64,000 nucleotides of DNA from an uncultured Lachnospiraceae bacterium (lineage in GTDB: Bacteria; Bacillota; Clostridia; Lachnospirales; Lachnospiraceae): the NCBI GenBank assembly GCA_949471785.1, contig CASWRE010000011.1:1-64000 (forward strand), written 5' to 3'. The notes beneath the pieces were generated by a model, which did no database searches, was not told the origin of the DNA, and was given only the letters and a program-made list of their open reading frames with translations. Shown here in pieces: positions 1 to 9,062 of the stretch (position 1 is its first letter; each line of letters begins with the position of its first letter). A program made the translations under genes and the position numbers.

Positions 1-173
1 ACACTACATAGACACGTTAATTGCCCAAACCCTTTATTTTCCGTTTGTGTTCCCACACCCGATATCAACTACCACCGAAACGTCAAAGTAGTTTTTGAGG
101 TGCTTATTTCGGATTTTTTCACCCTCCGAAGTGAACATGAAATGCTTCGCAAAGTGCCTAAAATAAAGGATTT

Positions 174-1571
174 CTACGAGGTTTTCTTTTGTATCAACAC
201 AATAGTCTCCACATGCGCAGCAAAAGGAAACATATCCACGCACCGAACTCTCTCCACACTATACCCGCCTCCAATCAGCATCTCCAGATCTCTGGCCAGA
301 CTGGTAGGCTTACAGGAAATATACACCATCCGTTCCACCCCATACTCAATAATCCTTTTCAGGGCTTTGGGATTCACCCCATCCCGCGGGGGATCAAGGA
401 CGATCAAATCCGGTTTCTCATCAATCTTCTCCAGCATTTTCAACACATCCCCGGCCAAAAACCTGCAATTTGACAGGCCATTTAGAGCTGCATTCTCTCT
501 GGCGGCTTCCACGGCCTCCGGGACAATCTCCACTCCCACTACCCTGTCGGCCAGCGGAGCCAGTATTTGAGCGATCGTACCGGTGCCGCTGTAGAGATCA
601 TAGATTACCTTGTCCTTCGTGTCGCCGATAAACTCGCGGGCTGTTTCATAAAGTACCTCCGCCCCCTTTGTATTGGTCTGGAAAAAGGAAAAAGGTGTAA
701 CACGGAATTTCAGGCCCAACAGCTCCTCATAAAAATCATCTCGGCCATAAAGAATTTCCATGCAGTCACTTTGCACCACGTCTGCCGGGGAATCATTAAT
801 GATATGCAAAATACCCGACAGATGCCCCTCCAGAGGCAACGCCAGCAGCCTGTCCTTAAACATCTCCAGATCCGGCTCTTCCTGGCTGGTGGTGACCAAC
901 GCCGCCAAAATCCCGCCGCTGCTCACTGACCGGCGTATCAACAAGTGACGCAGATAGCCCGTATGTTGCATTTTGCGATAGACCGGAACAGGATTTTCAC
1001 GAAAATATGCCTGCACACAATTCAATATAGCACAAAAATCCTCATGAACAATCTGACAGTCACCTGCGGACAAAATATCATAAGTACTGCCTTTTTTATG
1101 CAGGCCAAGAGTCAGAGGCCCGCCCTTATATTCATCGCCAAAAGAAAACTCCATTTTATTGCGGTAGGCAAGCTCCGCCGGACTGGCTTTGATACCTTCA
1201 AATATATAATCCGGCTCCCCCTGTTCGTTCAACTGTCCCGCCTCCCGGAGAGCCGCGTCGAGAAGCCGCTTTACCTGAGCCGCCTTCATCTTCAACTGGC
1301 TTTCGTAAGCCATCGTCTGATAGGTACAGCCGCCACAGGCAGGAAATATAGAGCACAGCGGAGCCCCCGTCTCCAAAGGAGAGGGTTCCAATACCTGCAG
1401 AATTCGCCCTGCCAGTCTGCCGGCCCGTTTCTTCTGTACAATTCCGCTGACACTTTGCCCGGGAATACCGTTTTTCACCTGAATTACCTGACCATCGGTT
1501 GTCTCTACCCTGCATTTATTGGGAAAATCCACCCGGGTAATCTTTCCCTCAAATCTGTCTCCCTTTTTCAT
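174..1571 (-). CDS. rlmD: 23S rRNA (uracil-5-)-methyltransferase, RlmD/RlmCD type
   Basis: This 465-residue enzyme is predicted to methylate uracil C5 in 23S rRNA using S-adenosylmethionine. The first 60 residues look like a TRAM RNA-binding domain. Cysteines 73, 79 and 82 (C-x5-C-x2-C) fit the family's iron-sulfur cluster. The C-terminal half is a Rossmann methyltransferase with the LDPPRDG motif and the catalytic cysteine in YISCKP (about residue 420). The length is normal for the family. The ATG follows an AGGAGA site, and a long stem-loop (1584-1639) sits just upstream. It is the last gene before the left edge on this strand. Whether it modifies one or two uridines (RlmD or RlmCD) cannot be told from sequence. 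Confidence 0.93.
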   Translation of the reverse strand: MKKGDRFEGKITRVDFPNKCRVETTDGQVIQVKNGIPGQSVSGIVQKKRAGRLAGRILQVLEPSPLETGAPLCSIFPACGGCTYQTMAYESQLKMKAAQVKRLLDAALREAGQLNEQGEPDYIFEGIKASPAELAYRNKMEFSFGDEYKGGPLTLGLHKKGSTYDILSAGDCQIVHEDFCAILNCVQAYFRENPVPVYRKMQHTGYLRHLLIRRSVSSGGILAALVTTSQEEPDLEMFKDRLLALPLEGHLSGILHIINDSPADVVQSDCMEILYGRDDFYEELLGLKFRVTPFSFFQTNTKGAEVLYETAREFIGDTKDKVIYDLYSGTGTIAQILAPLADRVVGVEIVPEAVEAARENAALNGLSNCRFLAGDVLKMLEKIDEKPDLIVLDPPRDGVNPKALKRIIEYGVERMVYISCKPTSLARDLEMLIGGGYSVERVRCVDMFPFAAHVETIVLIQKKTS

Positions 1572-1583
1572 TTCTCCTCCATA

Positions 1584-1639
1584 TTTCCAGACAGCCGCCC
1601 GATTTTCTCCATGAGTGAAAATCGCATACTGTCTGGAAA
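1584..1639 (-). promoter_or_regulatory. Two-tier stem-loop in the rlmD leader
   Basis: An 11-bp perfect outer stem (TTTCCAGACAG at 1584-1594 with CTGTCTGGAAA at 1629-1639) encloses a second 7-bp stem (GATTTTC with GAAAATC). On the coding strand the rlmD ribosome site follows directly after it. There is no U-tract, so it does not look like a terminator. It may control rlmD translation or mRNA stability; this is inference. Confidence 0.5.
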
Positions 1640-1670
1640 AGTTATTATTGCATGATATTTACTGAAAATC

Positions 1671-1709
1671 AAAAAAAGGCTCCGGCACACATCTGGCGCC
1701 GAAGCCTCC
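1671..1709 (-). terminator. Rho-independent terminator of the small membrane-protein gene
   Basis: A 9-bp stem (1678-1686 with 1698-1706, one G:U pair) is followed on the minus strand by seven U residues. It lies about 40 bases past the stop of the gene at 1748-2059 and separates it from rlmD. Confidence 0.85.
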
Positions 1710-1747
1710 ACTACTTTCCCGGTCTTCATTTGCCGGATTTTTGTATT

Positions 1748-2059
1748 TTATTCCTCTGCCGTCTCTTTTTCTTCCTCGGCTGAAGCCTCCACAGCCTCTT
1801 TCTCCTCTTCGGCAGGAGCCTCTGCAGACGCTTTCTCAGTCTTGTCCTCCTCAAAAGCATCCTCAAACTCGTCCTCAAAGTCTTCCTCGAAATCCTCCAG
1901 ATAATCCGGCGTCAGGAAACGATATACGGCATACGCGATACCGGCCACGGCTGCAATCGTACCGATAATAGCCAGCATCCACAAAACTATGTTCCTGCAC
2001 TTCTTATCTTCATTTTCCTGTTTCCTTAACAATGCGATCAACTCATCAATTTTGTTCAT
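1748..2059 (-). CDS. Small single-pass membrane protein with acidic tail
   Basis: This 103-residue protein has a charged N-terminus, one hydrophobic segment at about residues 25-47 and a C-terminal half made almost only of Glu, Asp, Ala and Lys (EDFEDEFED, then AEEEKE repeats). The composition suggests a membrane anchor with a flexible anionic tail. Similar small proteins occur in Lachnospiraceae, but I cannot assign a function. A GGAAAGG site precedes the ATG and a clear terminator follows the stop, so it appears to be monocistronic. Confidence 0.75.
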   Translation of the reverse strand: MNKIDELIALLRKQENEDKKCRNIVLWMLAIIGTIAAVAGIAYAVYRFLTPDYLEDFEEDFEDEFEDAFEEDKTEKASAEAPAEEEKEAVEASAEEEKETAEE

Positions 2060-2192
2060 AATGCTTACCGCCTTTCCTTAGATATCGTTATTATATCACC
2101 ATTGCGTCCGTTTTACCACATAAATTTCATCAATCTCATGACAAAAGCATAAATGGCTTTATTCTTTCAAGTTCTGTAAACAGGACAAAACA

Positions 2193-4421
2193 CTATATTT
2201 TTTGTAATTTCGCAAAGGCCGCAAACATTTTTTTCGTGCCGTATCGCTCAAAATCTACCGTAACCTCATAATCTTTGCCGCCTTTGACAATATTAAGCAC
2301 CATTCCCGTGCCGAATTTCACATGACGAACAGTATCCCCCACCTCGTAGTCCAGCCCGCCGTCCGGCGTCCCCATGGAACTGCCGGGACGAAAAGCCGGG
2401 GAGGCCGTCCGATCTGCGGCATAGGCAGGCTTTCGGAAATCGGCCCGCATCTGCCGGTAGGCTGTGTTCCGGGGCATATTGTCCGTTTTTCTCTCCGGCA
2501 AAGCTTCCCTGCCCAAATCCACCAGCTCCCGGGGGATCTCGTGGACGAATCGAGATACCTTATTATACTGGGTCTCGCCGCGGATCATCCGCTGTCTTGC
2601 ACTGGTCATGGTCAGATCTTTCATGGCCCTGGTGATACCCACATAACAGAGACGGCGCTCCTCCTCCAGCTCCGTCCGGTCATCGGAGGTGATCGTCATA
2701 TAGCTGGGGAACATACCATCCTCCATACCGGTCAGATACACCTGCGGAAATTCCAGTCCCTTGGCGCTGTGAAGGGTCATCAGAAGTACCCGGTTCGGAT
2801 CGTCCTCCACCATGTCAATATCGGCCACCAGCGCCACCTCCGCCAGAAAGCCGCTCAAAGAAGGCTCATCTGCCTCATCCTCATAGGTTACCACTTTGCT
2901 GATCAGCTCGTCGATATTTTCTATACGGCTTCTTGCCTCATCGGTGCCCTCCAGCTCCAGGGCTTTTACATAACCGGTCTGTTCAATAATCTTGTCCAGA
3001 AGCTCCGACACCTTGACCACCGAAGCCACGGTCCGCAGGCTTTCTACGTACGTCACAAATCCCTCGATCTTACCCAGCGTCCTGCCAAGGGAAGGCACGC
3101 AGGAGGCCTCACACAGAGCCTGATAGAGAGACAGCCCCCTTTCATCTGCGTAATCCTGCACTTTAGTCAGACTGGCCGCACCGATTCCCCTCTTGGGCAC
3201 ATTGATGATCCTGCGCACCGCCAGGTCATCCCGGGCATTGTCCACAGTTTTTAAATAGCACAGCAGATCCTTAATCTCTTTTCTGGCATAGAAATTCACG
3301 CCGCCCACCAGGCGATACGGAATATTGGCCATCAAAAATTTTTCCTCGAATAAACGGGACTGCGCGTTGATGCGATACAGAATAGCAAAATCGCTGTACT
3401 GCGCTCCGTTTCGCACCTTTTTTCCGATATCTCCGGCCACATATTCCGCCTCCTCAAAACCGTTCATGAACTGTCGGAAATGCAGCAGTTCGCCCTCTTC
3501 ATTGGCCGACCAGAGGGTTTTTCTTTTCCGGCTCTGATTATTGGCAATCACCGCATTAGCCACGTGAAGGATATTCTGAGTGGAACGGTAATTCTGTTCC
3601 AGCCTGATCACCTGCGCGTCGGGAAACACATCCTCGAAGCCCAGAATATTCCGGATATCCGCCCCACGGAAACGATAAATTGACTGGTCGTCATCCCCCA
3701 CCACACAGAGATTTCTGTATTTCTTCGCCAACAGATGGATCAGTTCAAACTGCACCGCATTCGTATCCTGGTATTCGTCCACCATCATATAGAGAAACCG
3801 TTCCTGATAATTACTCAGCACATCCTCCTGGCTTTTAAAGAGCTCCACCGTTTTAACCAACAGATCGTCAAAATCCAGGGCATTGCTCTGCCACAGATGC
3901 TGCTGATAGGCCTTATAAGCCCGGGCAATCTCCCGCTTATTCCAGTCCCCCGCCGCATTCAGCGCATATTCTTCAGGAGAGATCATTTCATTTTTCGCCG
4001 CGGAAATCGCCGAGAGTACCGCCCTGTCTTTGAATATCTTAGAATCCAGATCCAGTTGCTTGAGTACCGCCTTGATCACTGTCTTCTGGTCGTCCGTATC
4101 ATAAATAGTAAAACTCCTGTCATACCCCAGGCGGTCTATGTATCGGCGCAAAATCCGCACACACAGAGAATGGAAGGTGCTGACCCAAACACTGTCCCCC
4201 TGAACGCCTGTCAACTGATTCACCCGTTCCCGCATTTCTCCGGCTGCTTTATTCGTAAAGGTGATGGCCAGAATGTTCCAGGGCGCTACGCCCTTTTCGC
4301 TGATCAGACAGGCGATCCGCTCAGTCAGCACCCGTGTTTTCCCCGACCCTGCTCCCGCTATAATCAGAAGCGGCCCCTCTGTACAGAGCACTGCTTCCCT
4401 CTGCTGCTTATTTAACTCCAT
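2193..4421 (-). CDS. pcrA: ATP-dependent DNA helicase PcrA (UvrD/Rep family)
   Basis: This 742-residue superfamily 1A 3'-5' helicase acts in repair and in clearing obstacles during replication. Visible motifs are the Q-motif start (LNKQQREAV), Walker A (AGAGSGKT), motif Ia (ITFTNKAA), Walker B (VDEYQDTN), motif III (GDDDQSIYRFRGA), motif IV (LEQNYRST), motif V (LMTLHSAKGLEF) and motif VI (YVGITRA). The C-terminus (VGDTVRHVKFGTG onward) is the Tudor-like fold that contacts RNA polymerase in PcrA. Length is typical. The ATG follows a GGAGGAGG site. No domain is missing. Confidence 0.97.
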   Translation of the reverse strand: MELNKQQREAVLCTEGPLLIIAGAGSGKTRVLTERIACLISEKGVAPWNILAITFTNKAAGEMRERVNQLTGVQGDSVWVSTFHSLCVRILRRYIDRLGYDRSFTIYDTDDQKTVIKAVLKQLDLDSKIFKDRAVLSAISAAKNEMISPEEYALNAAGDWNKREIARAYKAYQQHLWQSNALDFDDLLVKTVELFKSQEDVLSNYQERFLYMMVDEYQDTNAVQFELIHLLAKKYRNLCVVGDDDQSIYRFRGADIRNILGFEDVFPDAQVIRLEQNYRSTQNILHVANAVIANNQSRKRKTLWSANEEGELLHFRQFMNGFEEAEYVAGDIGKKVRNGAQYSDFAILYRINAQSRLFEEKFLMANIPYRLVGGVNFYARKEIKDLLCYLKTVDNARDDLAVRRIINVPKRGIGAASLTKVQDYADERGLSLYQALCEASCVPSLGRTLGKIEGFVTYVESLRTVASVVKVSELLDKIIEQTGYVKALELEGTDEARSRIENIDELISKVVTYEDEADEPSLSGFLAEVALVADIDMVEDDPNRVLLMTLHSAKGLEFPQVYLTGMEDGMFPSYMTITSDDRTELEEERRLCYVGITRAMKDLTMTSARQRMIRGETQYNKVSRFVHEIPRELVDLGREALPERKTDNMPRNTAYRQMRADFRKPAYAADRTASPAFRPGSSMGTPDGGLDYEVGDTVRHVKFGTGMVLNIVKGGKDYEVTVDFERYGTKKMFAAFAKLQKI

Positions 4422-4594
4422 ATCCTCCTCCGTCCCATTTCATCAATCGTAAAACTTCTCTCATTATAGGCTATCTGCCCCCTTATTTCAACCGCCCCAC
4501 AAATCCTCTTTTTAATTTTCCACCTCCACGTGAAATGAACGTATCGGACAGCAATAATCCGTCAAACGGATGCAAATGCCCCAGCCAAGACGGC

Positions 4595-4623
4595 TTGATT
4601 TTTCCCGCCGGCACGAGTATAAT
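4595..4623 (+). promoter_or_regulatory. Sigma-A-type promoter for the DUF1836 gene
   Basis: A -35 box TTGATT (4595-4600), a 17-bp spacer and a perfect -10 TATAAT (4618-4623) lie about 50 bp upstream of the ATG at 4673. Confidence 0.75.
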
Positions 4624-4672
4624 CCTATTATATATATCCTTAATTTATGCGTTATTGGAGGTGTATGCATTC

Positions 4673-5290
4673 ATGGATATCAATCAGGAAGAACTGCGGA
4701 AAATCATTGCGGAATTTTTAGACAAATTTGACTATATCCGACCGGATGAAATCCCTGATATCCCGCTGTACATGGATCAGGTTACCACATTCATGAACAA
4801 CCGAATGGATTATACCCGGCGCTATCCCGAAGACAAGATACTGACCAAAACCATGATTAACAACTACGCCAAAAATCATCTGCTCCCGCCTCCCGAAAAG
4901 AAAAAATACAGCAGAAACCATGTCTTACTCATGGTGTTCATATACTATTTTAAAAACTTTCTTTCCATCACTGATATTCAAAAACTCTTAACGCCCTTAA
5001 ACAATGTTTATTTTGATACTGAGAGCGAGCACAGTCTGTCGGAAGTGTACACCAGGATTTTCAACCAGGCTCCTGACAAAATGGACAAGCTCCTGAGCGA
5101 TCTGGAGCAGGAATCTCTCCGGTGCAGCCGGATTTTTGAGGATTACCCCGAAGAAGAGCAGGATTTTCTCCAGCTATTTACTTCGATCTGTCTGCTGAGC
5201 TTTGATGTATATATCCGCAAACAGGTCATTGAAAAACTGCTGGATCAATTTCCTGAAAACACGAAAAAAGGAACTCCTAAGAAAAAATAA
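4673..5290 (+). CDS. DUF1836 domain-containing protein
   Basis: This soluble protein of about 205 residues matches the DUF1836 pattern. It has an N-terminal helical MerR-like region (IPDIPLYMDQVTTFMN) with a conserved segment (ILTKTMINNYAKNHLLPPP) resembling a DNA-binding helix-turn-helix, followed by an all-helical domain. The frame is open further upstream, but the ATG at 4673 has a GGAGGTG site nine bases ahead and a promoter that would fall inside a longer version. The role is unknown; regulation is suspected from the fold only. The yerC/radical SAM set follows on the same strand about 95 bp later. Confidence 0.85.
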   Translation: MDINQEELRKIIAEFLDKFDYIRPDEIPDIPLYMDQVTTFMNNRMDYTRRYPEDKILTKTMINNYAKNHLLPPPEKKKYSRNHVLLMVFIYYFKNFLSITDIQKLLTPLNNVYFDTESEHSLSEVYTRIFNQAPDKMDKLLSDLEQESLRCSRIFEDYPEEEQDFLQLFTSICLLSFDVYIRKQVIEKLLDQFPENTKKGTPKKK

Positions 5291-5385
5291 CTCGCTTCTT
5301 TACAGTAAATTATCAGTGTGCTAAAATGAAGAAACTGTGGCTAAACCGAAAAGGAAAGCCAAAGAAATGCTATCGGAGGAAAGGA

Positions 5386-5691
5386 ATGAATAAGAAACTT
5401 CATACCGAAGCCGTAAACCAGCTTTTTGCGGCTGTACTCAGTCTGGAAACAATAGAAGAATGCTATACGTTTTTTGAAGATATCTGTACCATCAATGAAT
5501 TGCTGTCCCTGTCACAGCGTTTTGAAGTGGCGCGGATGCTGAGAGAAAAGAACACCTACACGGAAATATCGGAGAAAACCGGCGCGTCAACTGCTACGAT
5601 CAGCCGCGTTAACCGCTGCCTCGTCTATGGCAACGACGGTTATGCTATGGTCATGGACAGGCTGGACCGGAAAGCCGAACCGGAAAAATGA
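5386..5691 (+). CDS. YerC/YecD family TrpR-related protein
   Basis: This 101-residue all-helical protein of the TrpR superfamily has a helix-turn-helix at about residues 60-85 (YTEISEKTGASTATISRV). Family members bind DNA; the ligand is not generally known. The ATG at 5386 follows a GGAGGAAAGG site, so the 20 residues encoded upstream are not used. It overlaps the radical SAM gene by ATGA (5688-5691), which indicates translational coupling in a three-gene operon with the next two genes. Confidence 0.9.
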   Translation: MNKKLHTEAVNQLFAAVLSLETIEECYTFFEDICTINELLSLSQRFEVARMLREKNTYTEISEKTGASTATISRVNRCLVYGNDGYAMVMDRLDRKAEPEK

Positions 5692-6638
5692 CGAACCGAT
5701 CCCGCTGGTACGGAAGACGTTACTATTCCCTGGACGCGTATTGCCGGGACACTTTCGGAGAAAAAGTATACAAGCTGGCCCTGGACGGAGGCATGACCTG
5801 TCCTAATCGGGACGGCACGCTGGGCGCCGGAGGCTGTATTTTCTGCAGCGCGGGCGGTTCCGGTGAATTTGCCGGCAGCCGTCATATGTCTGTTACAGAA
5901 CAGTTGGAAGAACAGATTGTCCTGATCCGTGCCAAACGCCCCATCAAAAAGTTTATCGCGTATTTTCAGCCATATACCAATACCTATGCGCCGGCGGATG
6001 TTCTGAAAAGCCTGTTTACCGAGGCCATCAGTTGTCCCGACGTGGCCGCCCTGTCCGTAGCCACCCGGCCCGACTGTCTCCCGGACGAGACGGTAAATCT
6101 CCTTGCCTGGCTGAACCGCCGCAAACCGGTCTGGATCGAACTAGGCCTGCAGACGGTTCATGCGGACACTGCCCGCTATATCCGGCGGGGCTATCCCCTC
6201 TCCTGCTACACGGATGCCGTAGACAGACTCCATAAGGCAGGAATTTCCCAGATTATCACCCATGTGATTCTGGGACTTCCCGGAGAAACTGACCGACATG
6301 TGCTGGAAACCATGAAATTTCTCAATACCCAGCCCATCACCGGGGTAAAGCTGCAGCTTCTCCATGTGCTGAAAGACACCGATCTGGCCCGCGATTATGC
6401 AGACGGCCGATTTGAAACGCTTAGCAGGGAACACTATCTGAATCTGCTCATCTGCTGCCTCGAGAATTTGTCTCCTGATCTTGTCATCCATCGGGTCACC
6501 GGAGACGGACCGAAAGAATTGCTGATCGCGCCTCTCTGGAGCCTCGCCAAGCGCACCGTATTAAACGACCTGCATCATCGACTGAAAATTCTGGATACCT
6601 GGCAGGGGAAAAAATATGAAAAGGATGGAAAACCATGA
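5688..6638 (+). CDS. TIGR01212 family radical SAM protein (YhcC-like)
   Basis: This 316-residue radical SAM enzyme carries the cluster cysteines in TCPNRDGT...GGCIFCS, a non-standard spacing (C-x10-C-x2-C) known in the YhcC/TIGR01212 group, related to Elp3-type proteins. A partial barrel with GLQTVH and HVILGLPGE motifs follows. The substrate is not established. It overlaps yerC by ATGA at its start and the DUF4364 gene by ATGA at its end, so the three genes are translationally coupled. Confidence 0.92.
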   Translation: MTNRSRWYGRRYYSLDAYCRDTFGEKVYKLALDGGMTCPNRDGTLGAGGCIFCSAGGSGEFAGSRHMSVTEQLEEQIVLIRAKRPIKKFIAYFQPYTNTYAPADVLKSLFTEAISCPDVAALSVATRPDCLPDETVNLLAWLNRRKPVWIELGLQTVHADTARYIRRGYPLSCYTDAVDRLHKAGISQIITHVILGLPGETDRHVLETMKFLNTQPITGVKLQLLHVLKDTDLARDYADGRFETLSREHYLNLLICCLENLSPDLVIHRVTGDGPKELLIAPLWSLAKRTVLNDLHHRLKILDTWQGKKYEKDGKP

Positions 6639-7147
6639 CCGAAGCATTCACACTCTACAAACTGATCCTGCTCTATGCACTGGAAACGGCCCGGGAGCCC
6701 CTGACTACTGGCCGTCTGTGCGACCTGATGGTAGAGAAAGAATATACCAACTATTTCACTACACAGCAGCTTCTCTCGGAGATGACCGACGACGGACTGG
6801 TCTATCCTGAAAAATACCGTAACACCTTTCTTTACACCATCACGGCGGAGGGCCTGAGTACCATCGATCTTTTCCGGCGCAATATTTCTCCGGAGATTCG
6901 CAGAGAAATCGATACGTATCTGCGGGAACATGGCACTGAACTGCTGGAGCGCCATTCCTACCCCGCCATCTATGACCGGAATGAATGGCAGGAATATACT
7001 GTGGACTGCGCCATCCGGGAAAAGAATCACGACCTGCTGCATCTCTCCCTTTCCGTTCCTACCGAAGAAGCAGCCATGACAATCTGCAAAAAATGGCGTG
7101 AAAAAAGCTCGGATCTATATAATCTTGTAATGGAAACACTTCTGTAA
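6635..7147 (+). CDS. DUF4364 family protein
   Basis: This 170-residue protein matches DUF4364, common in Clostridia. The first 75 residues have the pattern of a winged helix (PLTTGRLCDLMVEKEYTNYFTTQQLLSEM, read in parts), followed by a beta-rich region. It may be a DNA-binding regulator; function is unknown. It is the last gene of the coupled set that starts with yerC and is followed by a bidirectional terminator. Confidence 0.85.
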   Translation: MTEAFTLYKLILLYALETAREPLTTGRLCDLMVEKEYTNYFTTQQLLSEMTDDGLVYPEKYRNTFLYTITAEGLSTIDLFRRNISPEIRREIDTYLREHGTELLERHSYPAIYDRNEWQEYTVDCAIREKNHDLLHLSLSVPTEEAAMTICKKWREKSSDLYNLVMETLL

Positions 7148-7163
7148 ATCCAAAGTATCCGTA

Positions 7164-7210
7164 AAAAATGCAGAGATGCCGCCGTTCTCAATGGCCGGCT
7201 CTGCATTTTA
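7164..7210. terminator. Bidirectional terminator between DUF4364 gene and rarA
   Basis: AAAATGCAGAG and CTCTGCATTTT form an 11-bp stem with flanking A and T runs, so it can end transcription from both convergent genes. Confidence 0.85.
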
Positions 7211-7234
7211 TGAACGTCGGGCTGCTATCTTTTC

Positions 7235-8554
7235 TCATGTCCGGTTACGTAGCCTTTCCAGCCGCTTACGAATACTCTCTTCCTCACCTATCCTGGTCGG
7301 TTCATAAAATTTACTTCCCACAATCTCATCGGGCAAATACTGCTGCTTCACATAATGCTCCTCATAATCGTGAGGATACAGATAGCCGGTTCCGTGGCCC
7401 AGCCTGGCGGCCCCTTTATAGTGGGCGTCCTGAAGATGAACGGGAACGGTGGTTTTCACGTTTCGTACAGACTCCATGGCTGCAAAAATGGCCTGACTGG
7501 CCGCATTACTTTTCGGCGCTCCCGCAATATAGGCGGCAGCCTGGGCCAGAATAATCTGCGCCTCCGGCATTCCCACCCGCTCCACGGCCAGGCTGGCTGA
7601 CACGGCTACGGCAAGGGCCTGTGGGTCAGCGTTGCCCACGTCCTCGGCGGCGGAAATCATCAGGCGGCGGGCAATGAATTTGATATCCTCTCCGGCATAG
7701 AGCATCTTCGCCAGATAATAAACCGCCGCATCCGGATCTGAACCGCGCAGACTCTTGATAAACGCGGATATGGTATCGTAATGCTGATCCCCCGTCTTGT
7801 CGTAGCGCACCACACGTTTCTGAATGCACTCCGAAGCAGTTTCCAGATCGATCCGTATCATACCGTCTTCTCCCCGGGGAGTAGTCAGCACCGCAAGCTC
7901 TATGGCATTTAAGGCCGCCCTTGCATCACCCCCGGCGATATCCGCGAGAAAATCCCTCGCCTCATCCTCCAGAACTGCCCCATAGCTTCCCATACCACAG
8001 ACTTCATCCGTCACCGCCCGCTCAAGCAGCCGGGCAATGTCCTCCTTTTCCAGAGCTTTCAGTTCAAATATAACAGAACGTGACAACAGAGCGCCGTTTA
8101 CCTCAAAATAGGGATTCTCCGTCGTCGCCCCGATCAGAATTACCGTTCCGTCCTCCACAAAAGGAAGCAGATAATCCTGTTGTCCTTTGTTGAAGCGATG
8201 GATCTCATCAATGAACAGTATCGTCTTTCTCCCGTACATCCCGAGCTGATCCTGGGCATCCTTCACCGCCGCTTCCATGTCCTTCTTCCCCGCCGTGGTA
8301 GCGTTTAACTGCGTAAACAGGGCGCTGGTGGTATTGGCGATCACCTTTGCCAGCGTCGTCTTCCCCGTTCCCGGCGGCCCATAAAAAATGACCGACCCTA
8401 GCTTGTCCGCCTTGATCGCCCGGTACAGCATTTTCCCCTCACCGATGATATGCTGCTGCCCCACCACCTCATCCAGTGTCTTGGGCCGCATCCGGGACGC
8501 CAGCGGCGATTCTTTCTCCTGGTTTTTCTCCTTCATATACGAAAATAAATCCAT
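7235..8554 (-). CDS. rarA: Replication-associated recombination protein RarA (MgsA), AAA+ ATPase
   Basis: This protein of about 439 residues acts at stalled forks as an AAA+ clamp-loader-like ATPase. It shows Walker A (GPPGTGKTT), Walker B (FIDEIHRF), sensor 1 (IGATTENP), the arginine-finger region (LLSRSVIFEL) and the C-terminal MgsA tetramerisation domain (GSDPDAAVYYLAKML, RLMISAAEDVG, then HYKGAA). The ATG at 8554 is preferred because GGAGGCAGGG precedes it; the 14 extra upstream codons have no ribosome site. It converges on the DUF4364 gene. Confidence 0.95.
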   Translation of the reverse strand: MDLFSYMKEKNQEKESPLASRMRPKTLDEVVGQQHIIGEGKMLYRAIKADKLGSVIFYGPPGTGKTTLAKVIANTTSALFTQLNATTAGKKDMEAAVKDAQDQLGMYGRKTILFIDEIHRFNKGQQDYLLPFVEDGTVILIGATTENPYFEVNGALLSRSVIFELKALEKEDIARLLERAVTDEVCGMGSYGAVLEDEARDFLADIAGGDARAALNAIELAVLTTPRGEDGMIRIDLETASECIQKRVVRYDKTGDQHYDTISAFIKSLRGSDPDAAVYYLAKMLYAGEDIKFIARRLMISAAEDVGNADPQALAVAVSASLAVERVGMPEAQIILAQAAAYIAGAPKSNAASQAIFAAMESVRNVKTTVPVHLQDAHYKGAARLGHGTGYLYPHDYEEHYVKQQYLPDEIVGSKFYEPTRIGEEESIRKRLERLRNRT

Positions 8555-8705
8555 GCTTCCCTGCCTCCTGATTCTCCGAATTACACAGCCTGCCATTATT
8601 CTCCGAAATTTCTGACGCCAGAAAGAGAGCGCCGACTTTCATCAACGCTCTCTCCCTGCGATCTATGACCGCTCAGACACATACCGAAGGCTGTGCCACT
8701 GCAAT

Positions 8706-9032
8706 TTAATCCAGATGATACACCTCTTCCATGCCGGACCAGAATTCCCCCTCTTTCCGATCTTCCAGAGGCTGCATCAGCGGTTTTACCAGGCTCCACC
8801 AATGCTGAGTCGCCGGATCTTCCGCCATCTTCGCCATATCCCCGTCAAAATCATCTCCGTCATACTCATAGTAAGCAAACATATAGTCGCCTCTTTGATA
8901 GATTGAATAATTCCTGATATGGCATGCCTTGATCATCTCATTTACACCCGGCAGCGGGTTGGCATGGTAGGCATTATACTGTTCCTTCCCCTCCGGTTTG
9001 ATCTTTATCATTTCCCCAATACGCTTAATCAT
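8706..9032 (-). CDS. rhaM: L-rhamnose mutarotase
   Basis: This 108-residue protein interconverts the alpha and beta anomers of L-rhamnose, feeding rhamnose isomerase. Family hallmarks are the early Y-x-x-x-H (YNAYH), NYSIY, the FAYYEYDG segment, PATQHWWSLVKPLMQPL and the C-terminal MEEVYHLD. The ATG at 9032 has an AAGAAGG site; a TTG seven codons earlier is less likely. It is the last gene of an operon with a uroporphyrinogen-decarboxylase-like gene and a hydrolase, while rhaA and rhaB lie 48 kb away. Confidence 0.93.
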   Translation of the reverse strand: MIKRIGEMIKIKPEGKEQYNAYHANPLPGVNEMIKACHIRNYSIYQRGDYMFAYYEYDGDDFDGDMAKMAEDPATQHWWSLVKPLMQPLEDRKEGEFWSGMEEVYHLD

Positions 9033-9062
9033 AAAAATACCTTCTTTCCCCAAAAAGACAGC

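Noticed and set aside
34-243. 69-codon frame overlapping the 3' end of rlmD
   Set aside because: Its first part lies inside rlmD in another frame and there is no ribosome site. The peptide reads smoothly, so the region might be a repeat fragment, but nothing in the window supports a gene.
8596-8802. 68-codon frame between rarA and rhaM
   Set aside because: It overlaps rhaM in a shifted frame and has low-quality composition (many Arg, Gly, Ser), so it looks like a shadow.
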